A stretch of DNA of 33,445 nt, from the NCBI GenBank assembly GCA_023460575.1, contig JAEWPQ010000078.1, positions 1-33,445 on the forward strand, read 5' to 3'. How positions within the stretch are numbered: the stretch's first letter is position 1; the number at the start of each line of letters is the position of its first letter. This DNA comes from Bacillota bacterium (GTDB lineage: Bacteria; Bacillota; Clostridia; Lachnospirales; Lachnospiraceae). The position numbers and the translations under genes were made by a program. The notes below the pieces were generated by a model. The model was not told the origin of the DNA. It searched no databases and was given only the letters and a program-made list of their open reading frames with translations. Below are positions 23,446 to 29,590 of this stretch, piece by piece.

Positions 23446-23477
23446 TTGACATTGCCCTAGAGGGAAACGCTTATAAT
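23446..23477 (+). promoter_or_regulatory. Promoter of eutS-eutP-eutS with a long spacer holding a dyad (MerR-like geometry)
   Basis: TTGACA at 23446-23451 and TATAAT at 23472-23477 are both perfect, but the spacer is 20 bases (19 if TTATAA is the -10). In the spacer is the dyad CCCTAGAGGG (23455-23464) within TTGCCCTAGAGGGAAA. An over-long spacer with a central dyad is how MerR-family activators work. A cre-like sequence with two mismatches (23461-23475) overlaps, so CcpA control is a possible alternative. No MerR-type gene is in the window. Confidence 0.6.
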
Positions 23478-23520
23478 TGACTGGTAAAGTTTATATATGC
23501 ATGGATCGAGGTGGATTTTA

Positions 23521-23904
23521 ATGGGAAATGAATATGGAGCTTCACCCGAACAGGGAGAGCAGATCCGTATCGTACAGGAAACAGTGGCTGGAAGAGAAAT
23601 TACTCTGGCTCACATTATCGGGGGACCGCTGCCAGTCGTATATCGTAAGTTAGGCTTAAATCCGGAAATTGATTATCGTTCGTCTGCCATAGGAATTATG
23701 AATGTGACGCCTCCTGAGTCAGCAGTCATTGCATCGGATATCGCGGTAAAGAGCGGAAATATCGATCTGGGTTTTGCTGACCGGTTCAGCGGCACATTGA
23801 TTATAACCGGTGAGATCGCGGAGGTTCAGGCTGCAATTGAGGAGATTGTGCAGTATTTTCATGATGAACTTGGATATGTGACCTGTCAGATTACAAAGCG
23901 GTGA
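23521..23904 (+). CDS. eutS: Bacterial microcompartment shell protein, EutS/PduU type (first copy)
   Basis: A 127-residue circularly permuted BMC-domain protein. The EutS landmarks are RIVQETVAGREITLAHIIG (N-terminal strand that builds the pore-capping barrel in EutS and PduU), IGIMNVTPPESAVIASDIA, the LGFADRFSGTLIITG core and the ending TCQITKR. In known systems this protein is a minor hexameric shell facet. GAGGTGG at 23508-23514 fixes the ATG at 23521; the ATG at 23497 is before that site. It is the first gene of a three-gene unit with eutP and a second eutS, and no enzyme genes of ethanolamine or propanediol metabolism are nearby. Confidence 0.9.
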   Translation: MGNEYGASPEQGEQIRIVQETVAGREITLAHIIGGPLPVVYRKLGLNPEIDYRSSAIGIMNVTPPESAVIASDIAVKSGNIDLGFADRFSGTLIITGEIAEVQAAIEEIVQYFHDELGYVTCQITKR

Positions 23905-23905
23905 T

Positions 23906-24343
23906 ATGATGAAAAAATTGTTTTTATGCGGTAGAAGCGAAGCAGGCAAAACTTCACTGACCCAGGCATTAAAGGGAGAGCCGGTGATTTATCATAAGAC
24001 CCAGTATGTCAATCACTGGGATATTACCATTGATACTCCGGGAGAATACGTGGAAAATAAGAACATATCCATGCAGGCTCTCTGCTGTTTTTCCTATGAG
24101 TCAGATGTCATTGGTCTGCTGTGCGGGGCAGATGAGCCCTTTAATCTATTTCCGCCGGGGATTATCAATGCCTGCAACCGACCCATGATTGGCATTATAA
24201 CCAAAATAGACGCCCCTGAGGCTAAGGTTTCCATGGTGAGGCAGTGGCTGGAGGAAGCCGGATGTGAGCGGATCTTTCCAGTCAGCAGTATTACAGGAGA
24301 AGGGATTGATGGGCTTAAGGAATATTTAGGTGACGAGAAATAA
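23906..24343 (+). CDS. eutP: EutP/PduV-family GTPase-like protein
   Basis: A 145-residue small GTPase-like protein. The P-loop is GRSEAGKTSL (about residues 9-18), the G3 position reads DTPGEYVENK, and the G4 motif is TKID (in place of NKxD), with PVSSITGEGI near the end as a G5-like loop. EutP has been described as an acetate kinase in Salmonella ethanolamine use, and PduV as a shell-associated GTPase-like protein, so either role is possible. It begins two bases after the first eutS stop, with two adjacent ATGs (23906 and 23909) and a poor ribosome site, so translation is probably coupled. Confidence 0.9.
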   Translation: MMKKLFLCGRSEAGKTSLTQALKGEPVIYHKTQYVNHWDITIDTPGEYVENKNISMQALCCFSYESDVIGLLCGADEPFNLFPPGIINACNRPMIGIITKIDAPEAKVSMVRQWLEEAGCERIFPVSSITGEGIDGLKEYLGDEK

Positions 24344-24369
24344 GGAGAAACCCAGAAAGGTGTGTTAAA

Positions 24370-24801
24370 ATGACAGAAAAGCGTCCTGATCAGGAAGTAT
24401 TGCAGAAGATATTAGGAAACACACAAAGACATGGGGCAAGTGAGCCGCTGCGCGTGGTAAAAGTCTCTGTTTCCGGGAAAGAGATATCAATGGCACATGT
24501 CATCGGAGTTTCCGAGCCTTCTGTATATAAAAATCTGGGCTTGGATATAGGAACCCATGCAGGAGAGGATTTTACGGGTATGTCAATCGGTACTGTCCAT
24601 ATGTCCCCGCCTGAATCCACGGTTATTGCAGCGGATATTGCCGTAAAAACAGGGTACGTGGAATTGGGATTTCTGGACCGGTTCAGCGGTACTCTGATTT
24701 TGACCGGACCTTTGGAAGAAGTAAAAACTGCGGTGATTGAAATTATTAAATATTTTGGCGAAGATTTATTTTATAAGACCTGTCCGGTTACAGTGAGATA
24801 G
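24370..24801 (+). CDS. eutS: Bacterial microcompartment shell protein, EutS/PduU type (second copy)
   Basis: A 143-residue paralogue of the protein at 23521. It shares SIGTVHMSPPESTVIAADIA, ELGFLDRFSGTLILTG and the TCPVTVR ending, but has about 15 extra N-terminal residues before the barrel strand RVVKVSVSGKEISMAHVIG. By eye the two copies are about half identical, so they look like an old duplication rather than a recent one. AAAGGTG about seven bases upstream supports the ATG at 24370. It is the last gene of the unit, directly followed by a terminator. Confidence 0.9.
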   Translation: MTEKRPDQEVLQKILGNTQRHGASEPLRVVKVSVSGKEISMAHVIGVSEPSVYKNLGLDIGTHAGEDFTGMSIGTVHMSPPESTVIAADIAVKTGYVELGFLDRFSGTLILTGPLEEVKTAVIEIIKYFGEDLFYKTCPVTVR

Positions 24802-24807
24802 CAAAAA

Positions 24808-24842
24808 ACGGTTCTGTTCAAATGAAGCAGAGCCGCTTTTTT
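24808..24842 (+). terminator. Intrinsic terminator after the eutS-eutP-eutS unit
   Basis: Eight-base arms CGGTTCTG (about 24809-24816) and CAGAGCCG (about 24828-24835), one G-U pair, followed by CTTTTTT. Confidence 0.8.
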
Positions 24843-25166
24843 ATATGGCTGTTTTTAATAAGCCACCTGCTTTGTAACACTGCTGATACCCTCAGACCGA
24901 TTCCTCTAAATACTGATATCGTCGGGCCCGCCGGCATTGATATCATTTGCAGAGACGCTATTGTTCCTTTCAATGGAAGTTTTGAAAAAACGATTAGTTA
25001 TACTCTTGTTTCAAGTTCAGTGAATGAGACGTCTGTTGTTAACACAATAATTAATATTACTCCGAAAAATATTGAGAATCTTGTATATGAGGGCACAGAG
25101 AATCTTCCTGCAACTGCTAATATTAAGGTAGAACTTCTCCAAAGTTGTCTGACACCATGTTTATAA
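24822..25166 (+). other. Unrecognised 114-codon open frame, possibly a gene remnant
   Basis: An open frame with one ATG, which lies in the loop of the preceding terminator and has no ribosome site, so it is unlikely to be translated as it stands. Codons from about residue 30 on nevertheless look protein-like: a run of alternating polar and hydrophobic residues rich in T, S, V, I and N (CRDAIVPFNGSFEKTISYTL, then VVNTIINITPKNI), ending in SCLTPCL, suggesting a beta-rich surface or coat domain. It could be the tail of a decayed gene. I recognise no family. The rest of this gene-free stretch (24843-25229) holds only the hairpin at 25181-25211. Confidence 0.3.
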
Positions 25167-25180
25167 GATATTAAATGAGG

Positions 25181-25211
25181 CCTACTCCTATGGATGATTC
25201 CAGGGAGCAGG
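25181..25211 (-). terminator. Hairpin behind the LysR gene, possible terminator
   Basis: On the minus strand CCTGCTCC (25211-25204) pairs with GGAGTAGG (25188-25181), one G-T pair. The run that follows (CCTCATTTAATAT) is only weakly T-rich, so termination is uncertain. Confidence 0.35.
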
Positions 25212-25229
25212 TTTCATGATAAACATCCT

Positions 25230-26180
25230 TTAACTGTCGCAGGCAGCAGCCTGTTTTTCTGTGTAAACCTCAAGACCGTCCTTCTGGATTAAGTTTTTTA
25301 ACTCTTCCAGGTAATTTCTTGCGAATATGCTTAAGTGTATTTTTGGATTCTCAATCCAGCCTATTCTCATATATTCAGAGGTTATAAGAGGAACTGCAAT
25401 AATATTATCCCCGTTTAAGTTGCTGTTTAAAATACCGCTGCAGATGGTATAGCCGTTCAGGCCAATTAATAAATTGAACAGAGTAGCACGGTCACTGACG
25501 TAAATGATTTTTTTCCTTGGAACCGTACTTAATATTTCCTCAGAAAAGTAAAAGGAGTTATTCTCTCCCTGCTCAAAAGCCAGAAAAGGATAGGGCTTTA
25601 ACTCCTCCAACGTGACAGATGAATGACTGGAAAGAGGATGAGATGAACTGATAAATACATGAGGAGAAGCTTCGAACAAAGGATGAAAGATCAGCCCGCT
25701 TTCCTTGAAAAGCTTTTCCAGTACCTTCTCATTAAAATCATTTAAATACACAATTCCAAGTTCACTTCTGAAATTCTTCACATCTTCAATGATTTCATAA
25801 GTTCTTGTTTCCCGCAGTGTAAATTCATATTCGTCATGATCCTGCCGTTCCACAAGATTAACAAATGCATTGACAGCAAATGCATAATGCTGGGTGGAGA
25901 TAGAGCAGATCCGCTTTGCCGGCATTTTCTTCAGATAATGCTGTTCCAGTAAATCAGCCTGTTCCAGCACCTGTCTGGCATAGGAAAGAAATTCACTTCC
26001 ATCTAAGGAAAGAGAGATTCCCTTGGGATTTCTGTTGAATATGGTAATACCATATTCCTGCTCCAGCTCTTTTACTGCGTTTGAAAGGCTGGGCTGGGTG
26101 ATAAAAAGCTGTTTTGCAGCCTCCGATATGGAGCCGCAGTTAACAATGGTGATAATATAGCGAAGCTGCTGAAGCGTCAT
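25230..26180 (-). CDS. LysR-family transcriptional regulator
   Basis: A 316-residue regulator. Residues 1-60 are the winged helix-turn-helix (LQQLRYIITIVNCGSISEAA, then LFITQPSLSNAVKELE, a typical recognition helix). Residues about 90-300 form the two-lobed effector-binding domain. It is transcribed divergently from a MetE-like methyltransferase with 160 bases between them, and a palindrome there has the geometry of its binding site. The effector cannot be read from the sequence, but a sulfur- or methionine-related signal would fit the neighbour. Confidence 0.92.
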   Translation of the reverse strand: MTLQQLRYIITIVNCGSISEAAKQLFITQPSLSNAVKELEQEYGITIFNRNPKGISLSLDGSEFLSYARQVLEQADLLEQHYLKKMPAKRICSISTQHYAFAVNAFVNLVERQDHDEYEFTLRETRTYEIIEDVKNFRSELGIVYLNDFNEKVLEKLFKESGLIFHPLFEASPHVFISSSHPLSSHSSVTLEELKPYPFLAFEQGENNSFYFSEEILSTVPRKKIIYVSDRATLFNLLIGLNGYTICSGILNSNLNGDNIIAVPLITSEYMRIGWIENPKIHLSIFARNYLEELKNLIQKDGLEVYTEKQAAACDS

Positions 26181-26214
26181 TATTATGGATTCCTCTCTTT
26201 CTCATTCTTTTTTT

Positions 26215-26243
26215 ATTCTAACACAAATTGATATAGTTTAAAA
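26215..26243 (-). promoter_or_regulatory. Promoter of the LysR gene
   Basis: On the minus strand TTTTAA (26243-26238, weak), 17 bases, TAGAAT (26220-26215) with an extended TGT. The -35 lies inside the palindrome at 26232-26248, as expected for negative autoregulation. Confidence 0.5.
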
Positions 26244-26248
26244 CTATA
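26232..26248. promoter_or_regulatory. LysR-type operator palindrome
   Basis: TATAGTTTAAAACTATA: perfect eight-base arms around one central A, containing the LysR-type pattern ATA-N9-TAT. Its centre is about 66 bases before the predicted start of the methyltransferase transcript, the standard position for a LysR recognition site, and it covers the -35 of the regulator's own promoter. Confidence 0.65.
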
Positions 26249-26270
26249 CCATGACATAAAAATATAGAAT

Positions 26271-26299
26271 TTTACAGATAAATATGTTTCCGTTAGAAT
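26271..26299 (+). promoter_or_regulatory. Promoter of the MetE-like gene
   Basis: TTTACA at 26271-26276, 17 bases, TAGAAT at 26294-26299. The start of transcription is predicted near 26306. Confidence 0.65.
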
Positions 26300-26340
26300 A
26301 AAGAATAACAATACAGGAAAAAAGAGAGGAGAATAAAATC

Positions 26341-27459
26341 ATGGCACTGACGAAAAAAAGAGCACCTTTTAAGTTTGATATAGTAGGAAGTTTTCTGCGT
26401 CCCGAATATTTAAAGGAGGCAAGAGAGGGCTGGAAAAAGGGAACAGTCACTGACGAAGAATTAAGAAAAACAGAAGACCGGGCCATCACGGAACTGATCG
26501 AAAAGCAAAAAGAAGCAGGACTTCCAGTCATTACAGACGGAGAGTTTCGCAGAAGCTGGTGGCATCTGGACTTTATGTGGGGGCTTCAGGGCGTTAAAAA
26601 ACTGGAAGTAGAACAGGGGTACCGCTTTCATGAAGAAGTTACCAGAGGAGAATCGGCCGGTTTGTGCGGGAAGATTTCAGGAGAAAAACATCCGTTTGTA
26701 GAGCATTTTAAATTTGTTAAGCTGTTTGAGGATGATACGGTAACTGCGAGACAGACCATACCGGCTCCCGCCCAGTTTCTGGCGGAGCTGGAACGGGGGG
26801 ATAATCTGGAACAGACAAGGTCTTACTATCCGGATGAAGAAGAACTGATACAGGATATTGCATCTGCCTACCGCACTGTGATACTGGACCTGTATGAGGC
26901 AGGCTGCAGAAATGTTCAGTTTGATGATTGTACATGGGGAATGTTCTGCGACACAAAATATTGGGAAGCCAGACAGAAAGAATCAAAATCTGTTTCTTCC
27001 GAGGCGGAAAAATATGTGAGGTTAAACAACCTGGCCATGGAAGATCTGCCCCAGGATCTGGTAATCAACACACATGTATGCAGGGGTAATTACCATTCCA
27101 CCTGGGCATCCTCCGGCGGATATGCCCCTATTGCGCCACACTTATTTGGAAAAGAAAATGTCTCTGCTTATTACCTGGAATTTGATGATGAACGCTCCGG
27201 AGATTTTGAGCCGCTTCATTACGTTGACGGAGATAAGCAGGTGGTTCTTGGACTGATTACAACAAAATCCCCGGATCTGGAAGAAAAGTCACGAATCATT
27301 GAACGAATCCGCAAGGCCTCCCGTTATATCCCGCTGGACCGTTTATCATTAAGTCCTCAATGCGGTTTTGCATCAACCGAAGAGGGAAATAAACTGACAG
27401 AAGAAGAACAGTGGAATAAAATAAAACTGGTAAAAGAAATTTCAGAAGAGGTCTGGTAA
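26341..27459 (+). CDS. MetE-like (YxjG/YxjH-type) methyltransferase
   Basis: A 372-residue protein matching the catalytic C-terminal half of cobalamin-independent methionine synthase, as in Bacillus YxjG and YxjH. Zinc ligands are H245 and C247 (INTHVCRGN) and C341 (SPQCGF). Other family features are DIVGSFLRP at the N terminus and ITDGEFRRSWWHLDF. It lacks the N-terminal folate-binding half of MetE, so the methyl donor may differ from methyltetrahydropteroyl-triglutamate. The GAGAGGAG site precedes the ATG at 26341. Divergent from a LysR gene and followed by a very strong terminator, it is probably monocistronic and LysR-regulated. Confidence 0.9.
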   Translation: MALTKKRAPFKFDIVGSFLRPEYLKEAREGWKKGTVTDEELRKTEDRAITELIEKQKEAGLPVITDGEFRRSWWHLDFMWGLQGVKKLEVEQGYRFHEEVTRGESAGLCGKISGEKHPFVEHFKFVKLFEDDTVTARQTIPAPAQFLAELERGDNLEQTRSYYPDEEELIQDIASAYRTVILDLYEAGCRNVQFDDCTWGMFCDTKYWEARQKESKSVSSEAEKYVRLNNLAMEDLPQDLVINTHVCRGNYHSTWASSGGYAPIAPHLFGKENVSAYYLEFDDERSGDFEPLHYVDGDKQVVLGLITTKSPDLEEKSRIIERIRKASRYIPLDRLSLSPQCGFASTEEGNKLTEEEQWNKIKLVKEISEEVW

Positions 27460-27469
27460 AATCAGCATT

Positions 27470-27513
27470 AAAATGGTATTGTTGTTTGGAACGTAAAACA
27501 ACAATGCCATTTT
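27470..27513 (+). terminator. Strong intrinsic terminator after the MetE-like gene
   Basis: Eighteen-base arms (27470-27487 and 27496-27513) pair with a single G-U; the T-run is the end of the 3' arm. Confidence 0.85.
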
Positions 27514-27537
27514 TAAATTGACAAAGGAGGGCAGACC

Positions 27538-27879
27538 ATGAATGTACAGATATTCGGAACGAAAAAGTGCTTTGATACGAAAAAAGCAGAGCGTTATTTT
27601 AAAGAACGAAAAATTCCGTATCAGTTCATTGATATGAAGGAAAAAGGAATGAGCAAAGGGGAATACAACAGTGTCAGACAGGCTGTAGGCGGCACCGATG
27701 CCATGCTTGATGAAACGTGCAGGAATCAGGATGTTCTGGCACTTATTAAATACATTGCTTCTGAGGATAAGGATGACAAGATTTTAGAAAACCAGGAAGT
27801 ACTGAAAACACCCATTGTCAGGAACGGAAAACAGGCCACCATCGGTTATCAGCCGGACACGTGGAACGGCTGGAAGTAG
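27538..27879 (+). CDS. ArsC/Spx-family thioredoxin-fold protein
   Basis: A 113-residue protein of the ArsC/Spx superfamily. It has the N-terminal GTKKCFDTKKAERYF with one cysteine (C11) followed by D and T, then IPYQFIDMKEKGMSKGE, and LKTPIVRNGKQATIGY, which matches the cis-proline/TPI region. A single cysteine without a CxxC partner fits the YffB-like or glutathione-type reductase group rather than Spx. The substrate is unknown; no arsenic genes are nearby. AAAGGAGG lies eight bases before the ATG. I find no clear promoter between it and the terminator 25 bases upstream. Confidence 0.87.
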   Translation: MNVQIFGTKKCFDTKKAERYFKERKIPYQFIDMKEKGMSKGEYNSVRQAVGGTDAMLDETCRNQDVLALIKYIASEDKDDKILENQEVLKTPIVRNGKQATIGYQPDTWNGWK

Positions 27880-27919
27880 AAACAGCCGGAAGACAGGACT
27901 TTCTGACAGCCGGTTAACC

Positions 27920-27948
27920 TTGACATAATAGAAAAAATTACTTAAAAT
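27920..27948 (+). promoter_or_regulatory. Sigma-A promoter of the cupin gene
   Basis: TTGACA at 27920-27925, 17 bases, TAAAAT at 27943-27948. Confidence 0.7.
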
Positions 27949-27979
27949 TAAAAAAAACAACTCAAAGGAGCGGCACGAT

Positions 27980-28327
27980 ATGAAAAGACCGGAAAAAAAT
28001 CAAAGATGGGTATTTAATCAGGAGATAGAAGGGGAGAAAGCGGGAGATGGTGTTGTCAGAAAAGTTCTTGCATACTGTGACGGAATGATGTGTGTGGAGA
28101 ATCATTTTGAGCAGGGGGCCATCGGTAAGATGCATAATCATCCACATACACAGATTACATATGTGGCAAGCGGAGCATTTGAGTTCACCATCGGTGAAGA
28201 GACAAAGACGGTAAAAGCCGGAGATACCTTATTAAAACAGGACGGAGTGATGCACGGCTGTGTATGCCTGGAAAAGGGAATTCTGGTAGATATTTTTACC
28301 CCGATGAGAGAAGACTTTATATCATAA
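27980..28327 (+). CDS. Single-domain cupin protein
   Basis: A 115-residue protein with one cupin barrel. Cupin motif 1 is GKMHNHPHTQITYVASGAFE (metal ligands H, H and probably Q or E) and motif 2 is about KAGDTLLKQDGVMHGCVCLE (with the last histidine ligand). Small cupins of this kind act in sugar or amino-acid isomerisation, dioxygenation or as sensors; the role here cannot be told. AAAGGAG precedes the ATG. It is monocistronic with its own promoter and terminator. Confidence 0.87.
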   Translation: MKRPEKNQRWVFNQEIEGEKAGDGVVRKVLAYCDGMMCVENHFEQGAIGKMHNHPHTQITYVASGAFEFTIGEETKTVKAGDTLLKQDGVMHGCVCLEKGILVDIFTPMREDFIS

Positions 28328-28335
28328 AGATGTCA

Positions 28336-28394
28336 GAAGAGATCTGTATTTTGCCGGATAACCACGGCAGAGCAGATCTCTTTCCTCTTTTTTA
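28336..28394 (+). terminator. Intrinsic terminator after the cupin gene
   Basis: Perfect nine-base arms AGAGATCTG (28338-28346) and CAGATCTCT (28373-28381), with an inner TGCCG/CGGCA hairpin, followed by TTCCTCTTTTTT. Confidence 0.8.
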
Positions 28395-28414
28395 TGGTAT
28401 GAACGGATTGTTAA

Positions 28415-28456
28415 CGTGACATCGTCACGGAAAAAATAAAAAATATCTGTTAAGAT
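28415..28456 (+). promoter_or_regulatory. Ferredoxin promoter with a CRP/FNR-like operator at about -41
   Basis: The -10 is TAAGAT (28451-28456) with an extended TGT; the matching -35 position (28428-28433, CGGAAA) is poor. The palindrome CGTGACATCGTCACG (28415-28429, six-base arms) is centred at 28422, about 41 bases before the predicted start near 28463. That is the class II position for CRP/FNR-family activators. The half-site GTGAC resembles CRP/FNR half-sites, but the central spacing is one base shorter than the E. coli CRP site. Confidence 0.5.
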
Positions 28457-28480
28457 CATAAAAAAAACATGGAGGAAGCA

Positions 28481-28711
28481 ATGACGTTACAAAAAAACAA
28501 GAGGTATGCAGTGGTAGATGAGGCTCATTGTGTTGCCTGCGGCAGCTGCATAAAAGTTTGTCCGAAAGGAGCTGTTACAGTACCAAATGGAATTACCGCA
28601 AAAGTCGATATAGACAGCTGTGTTGGCTGCGGCTTGTGCGCAAAGGCCTGCCCGGCATCTGTGATACACATTGAAATGCTTAAGAGGAGAGAAGAAAATG
28701 GGAATGAATAA
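28481..28711 (+). CDS. 2[4Fe-4S] ferredoxin-type protein
   Basis: A 76-residue electron carrier with two CxxCxxCxxxCP clusters: C17, C20, C23, C27 and C47, C50, C53, C57. This is the full bacterial 8Fe pattern, with a short extra C-terminal tail rich in charge. The ATG at 28481 has GGAGG five bases upstream; the ATG at 28469 overlaps that site and is less likely. The last 14 bases overlap the next gene, so the two are cotranscribed and probably work together. Confidence 0.92.
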   Translation: MTLQKNKRYAVVDEAHCVACGSCIKVCPKGAVTVPNGITAKVDIDSCVGCGLCAKACPASVIHIEMLKRREENGNE

Positions 28712-29282
28712 GAAAAAAAACTGGTATGATTATCTCTGGCTGACATCTTTGCTCTATTTAATCCTCGGATTCTTTAATATTCTTTTTGCCTGGCTGGGCC
28801 TTCTTTGTTTCTTTATTCCACTTGGAATATCCGCGGTTAAGGGAAATAAAACCTATTGCAATCATTATTGCGGCAGAGGGCAGCTTTTAGATCTCCTTGG
28901 AAACAGACTGAAATTATCACGGAAGAAAGATATTCCTGCATTTTTAAAAAGCCGTGCATTCCGATATGGTTTTCTCATCTTTTTTCTTACGATGTTTGGC
29001 AATATGCTGTTTACCACCTATCTGGTTTTTTCAGATGCAGGAAGCTTAAAACAGGCAGTGCAGCTTTTATGGACCTTTAAACTTCCCTGGCATTTTGCTT
29101 ATCATGGAACCATAGCAGCGGACTGGGTTGCCCAGTTTGCTTTCGGATTTTACAGTGTCATGCTGACATCCACAGTGCTTGGCCTTATTACCATGGTATT
29201 ATATAAACCCAGATCCTGGTGTGTGTATTGCCCCATGGGAACTATGACGCAGCAGATCTGTAAGTTAAAGGACAAATCATAA
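28698..29282 (+). CDS. Membrane iron-sulfur protein of the NapH/YccM-like type
   Basis: A 194-residue integral membrane protein with hydrophobic segments at about 13-45, 90-110 and 148-170. It has two cysteine groups: CNHYCGRGQLLDLLG (C54, C58) and CVYCPMGTMTQQIC (C175, C178, C188). The C-x3-C-G-x-G-Q and C-x2-C-P-x-G patterns occur in NapH/NosR-type proteins that carry electrons between quinol or ferredoxin and other partners. It overlaps the ferredoxin gene by 14 bases (ATG at 28698 with GAGGAG eight bases upstream). The partner is probably that ferredoxin; the terminal acceptor is not visible. Confidence 0.8.
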   Translation: MGMNKKKNWYDYLWLTSLLYLILGFFNILFAWLGLLCFFIPLGISAVKGNKTYCNHYCGRGQLLDLLGNRLKLSRKKDIPAFLKSRAFRYGFLIFFLTMFGNMLFTTYLVFSDAGSLKQAVQLLWTFKLPWHFAYHGTIAADWVAQFAFGFYSVMLTSTVLGLITMVLYKPRSWCVYCPMGTMTQQICKLKDKS

Positions 29283-29288
29283 AAACCT

Positions 29289-29317
29289 ATTGATAAAAAC
29301 TATATTATATGCTATAA
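29289..29317 (+). promoter_or_regulatory. Sigma-A promoter of the rubredoxin gene
   Basis: TTGATA at 29289-29294, 17 bases, TATAAA at 29312-29317 with an extended TGC. Rubredoxin can therefore be made independently of the ferredoxin transcript. Confidence 0.75.
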
Positions 29318-29351
29318 AAGAAGCACAGAGAAGTTAAAGGAGGTGACAGGG

Positions 29352-29510
29352 ATGGCAAAGTATGTTTGTGAACCATGCGGTTATGTATATGATCCGGAAA
29401 TCGGTGATCCTGATTCCGGTATTGAGCCAGGCACTGCGTTTGAAGATTTACCGGAGGATTGGGTTTGTCCGGTATGCGGAGTTGGTAAAGATATGTTTGT
29501 TGAAGAATAA
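29352..29510 (+). CDS. Rubredoxin
   Basis: A 52-residue one-iron electron carrier. Iron ligands are C6, C9, C39 and C42 in YVCEPCGY and WVCPVCGVGK, with the conserved PDSGIEPGTAFEDLP between them. The family's usual length is 52 to 54. A full anti-Shine-Dalgarno match (AGGAGGTGA) precedes the ATG. In anaerobes rubredoxin feeds rubrerythrin or superoxide reductase, which are not in this window. It ends at a strong terminator. Confidence 0.96.
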   Translation: MAKYVCEPCGYVYDPEIGDPDSGIEPGTAFEDLPEDWVCPVCGVGKDMFVEE

Positions 29511-29539
29511 AGCTGCTGCCATCATTGGCCGGCTGCCAT

Positions 29540-29588
29540 GCCTTCAAGCCACAGGCGTTAGTTTCGCCCGGCTTGAAGGCTTTTTTTG
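29540..29588 (+). terminator. Intrinsic terminator after rubredoxin
   Basis: Perfect eleven-base arms GCCTTCAAGCC (29540-29550) and GGCTTGAAGGC (29570-29580), with an inner GGCG/CGCC pair, followed by TTTTTTT. The minus-strand subtilase gene ends just beyond, but its side has no T-run. Confidence 0.88.
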
Positions 29589-29590
29589 TT

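Noticed and set aside
28405..28418. Rex-type operator (TTGTTAA half-site) before the ferredoxin gene
   Set aside because: Only one half-site is present; the inverse half at the required spacing is missing. The GTGAC palindrome next to it is complete.
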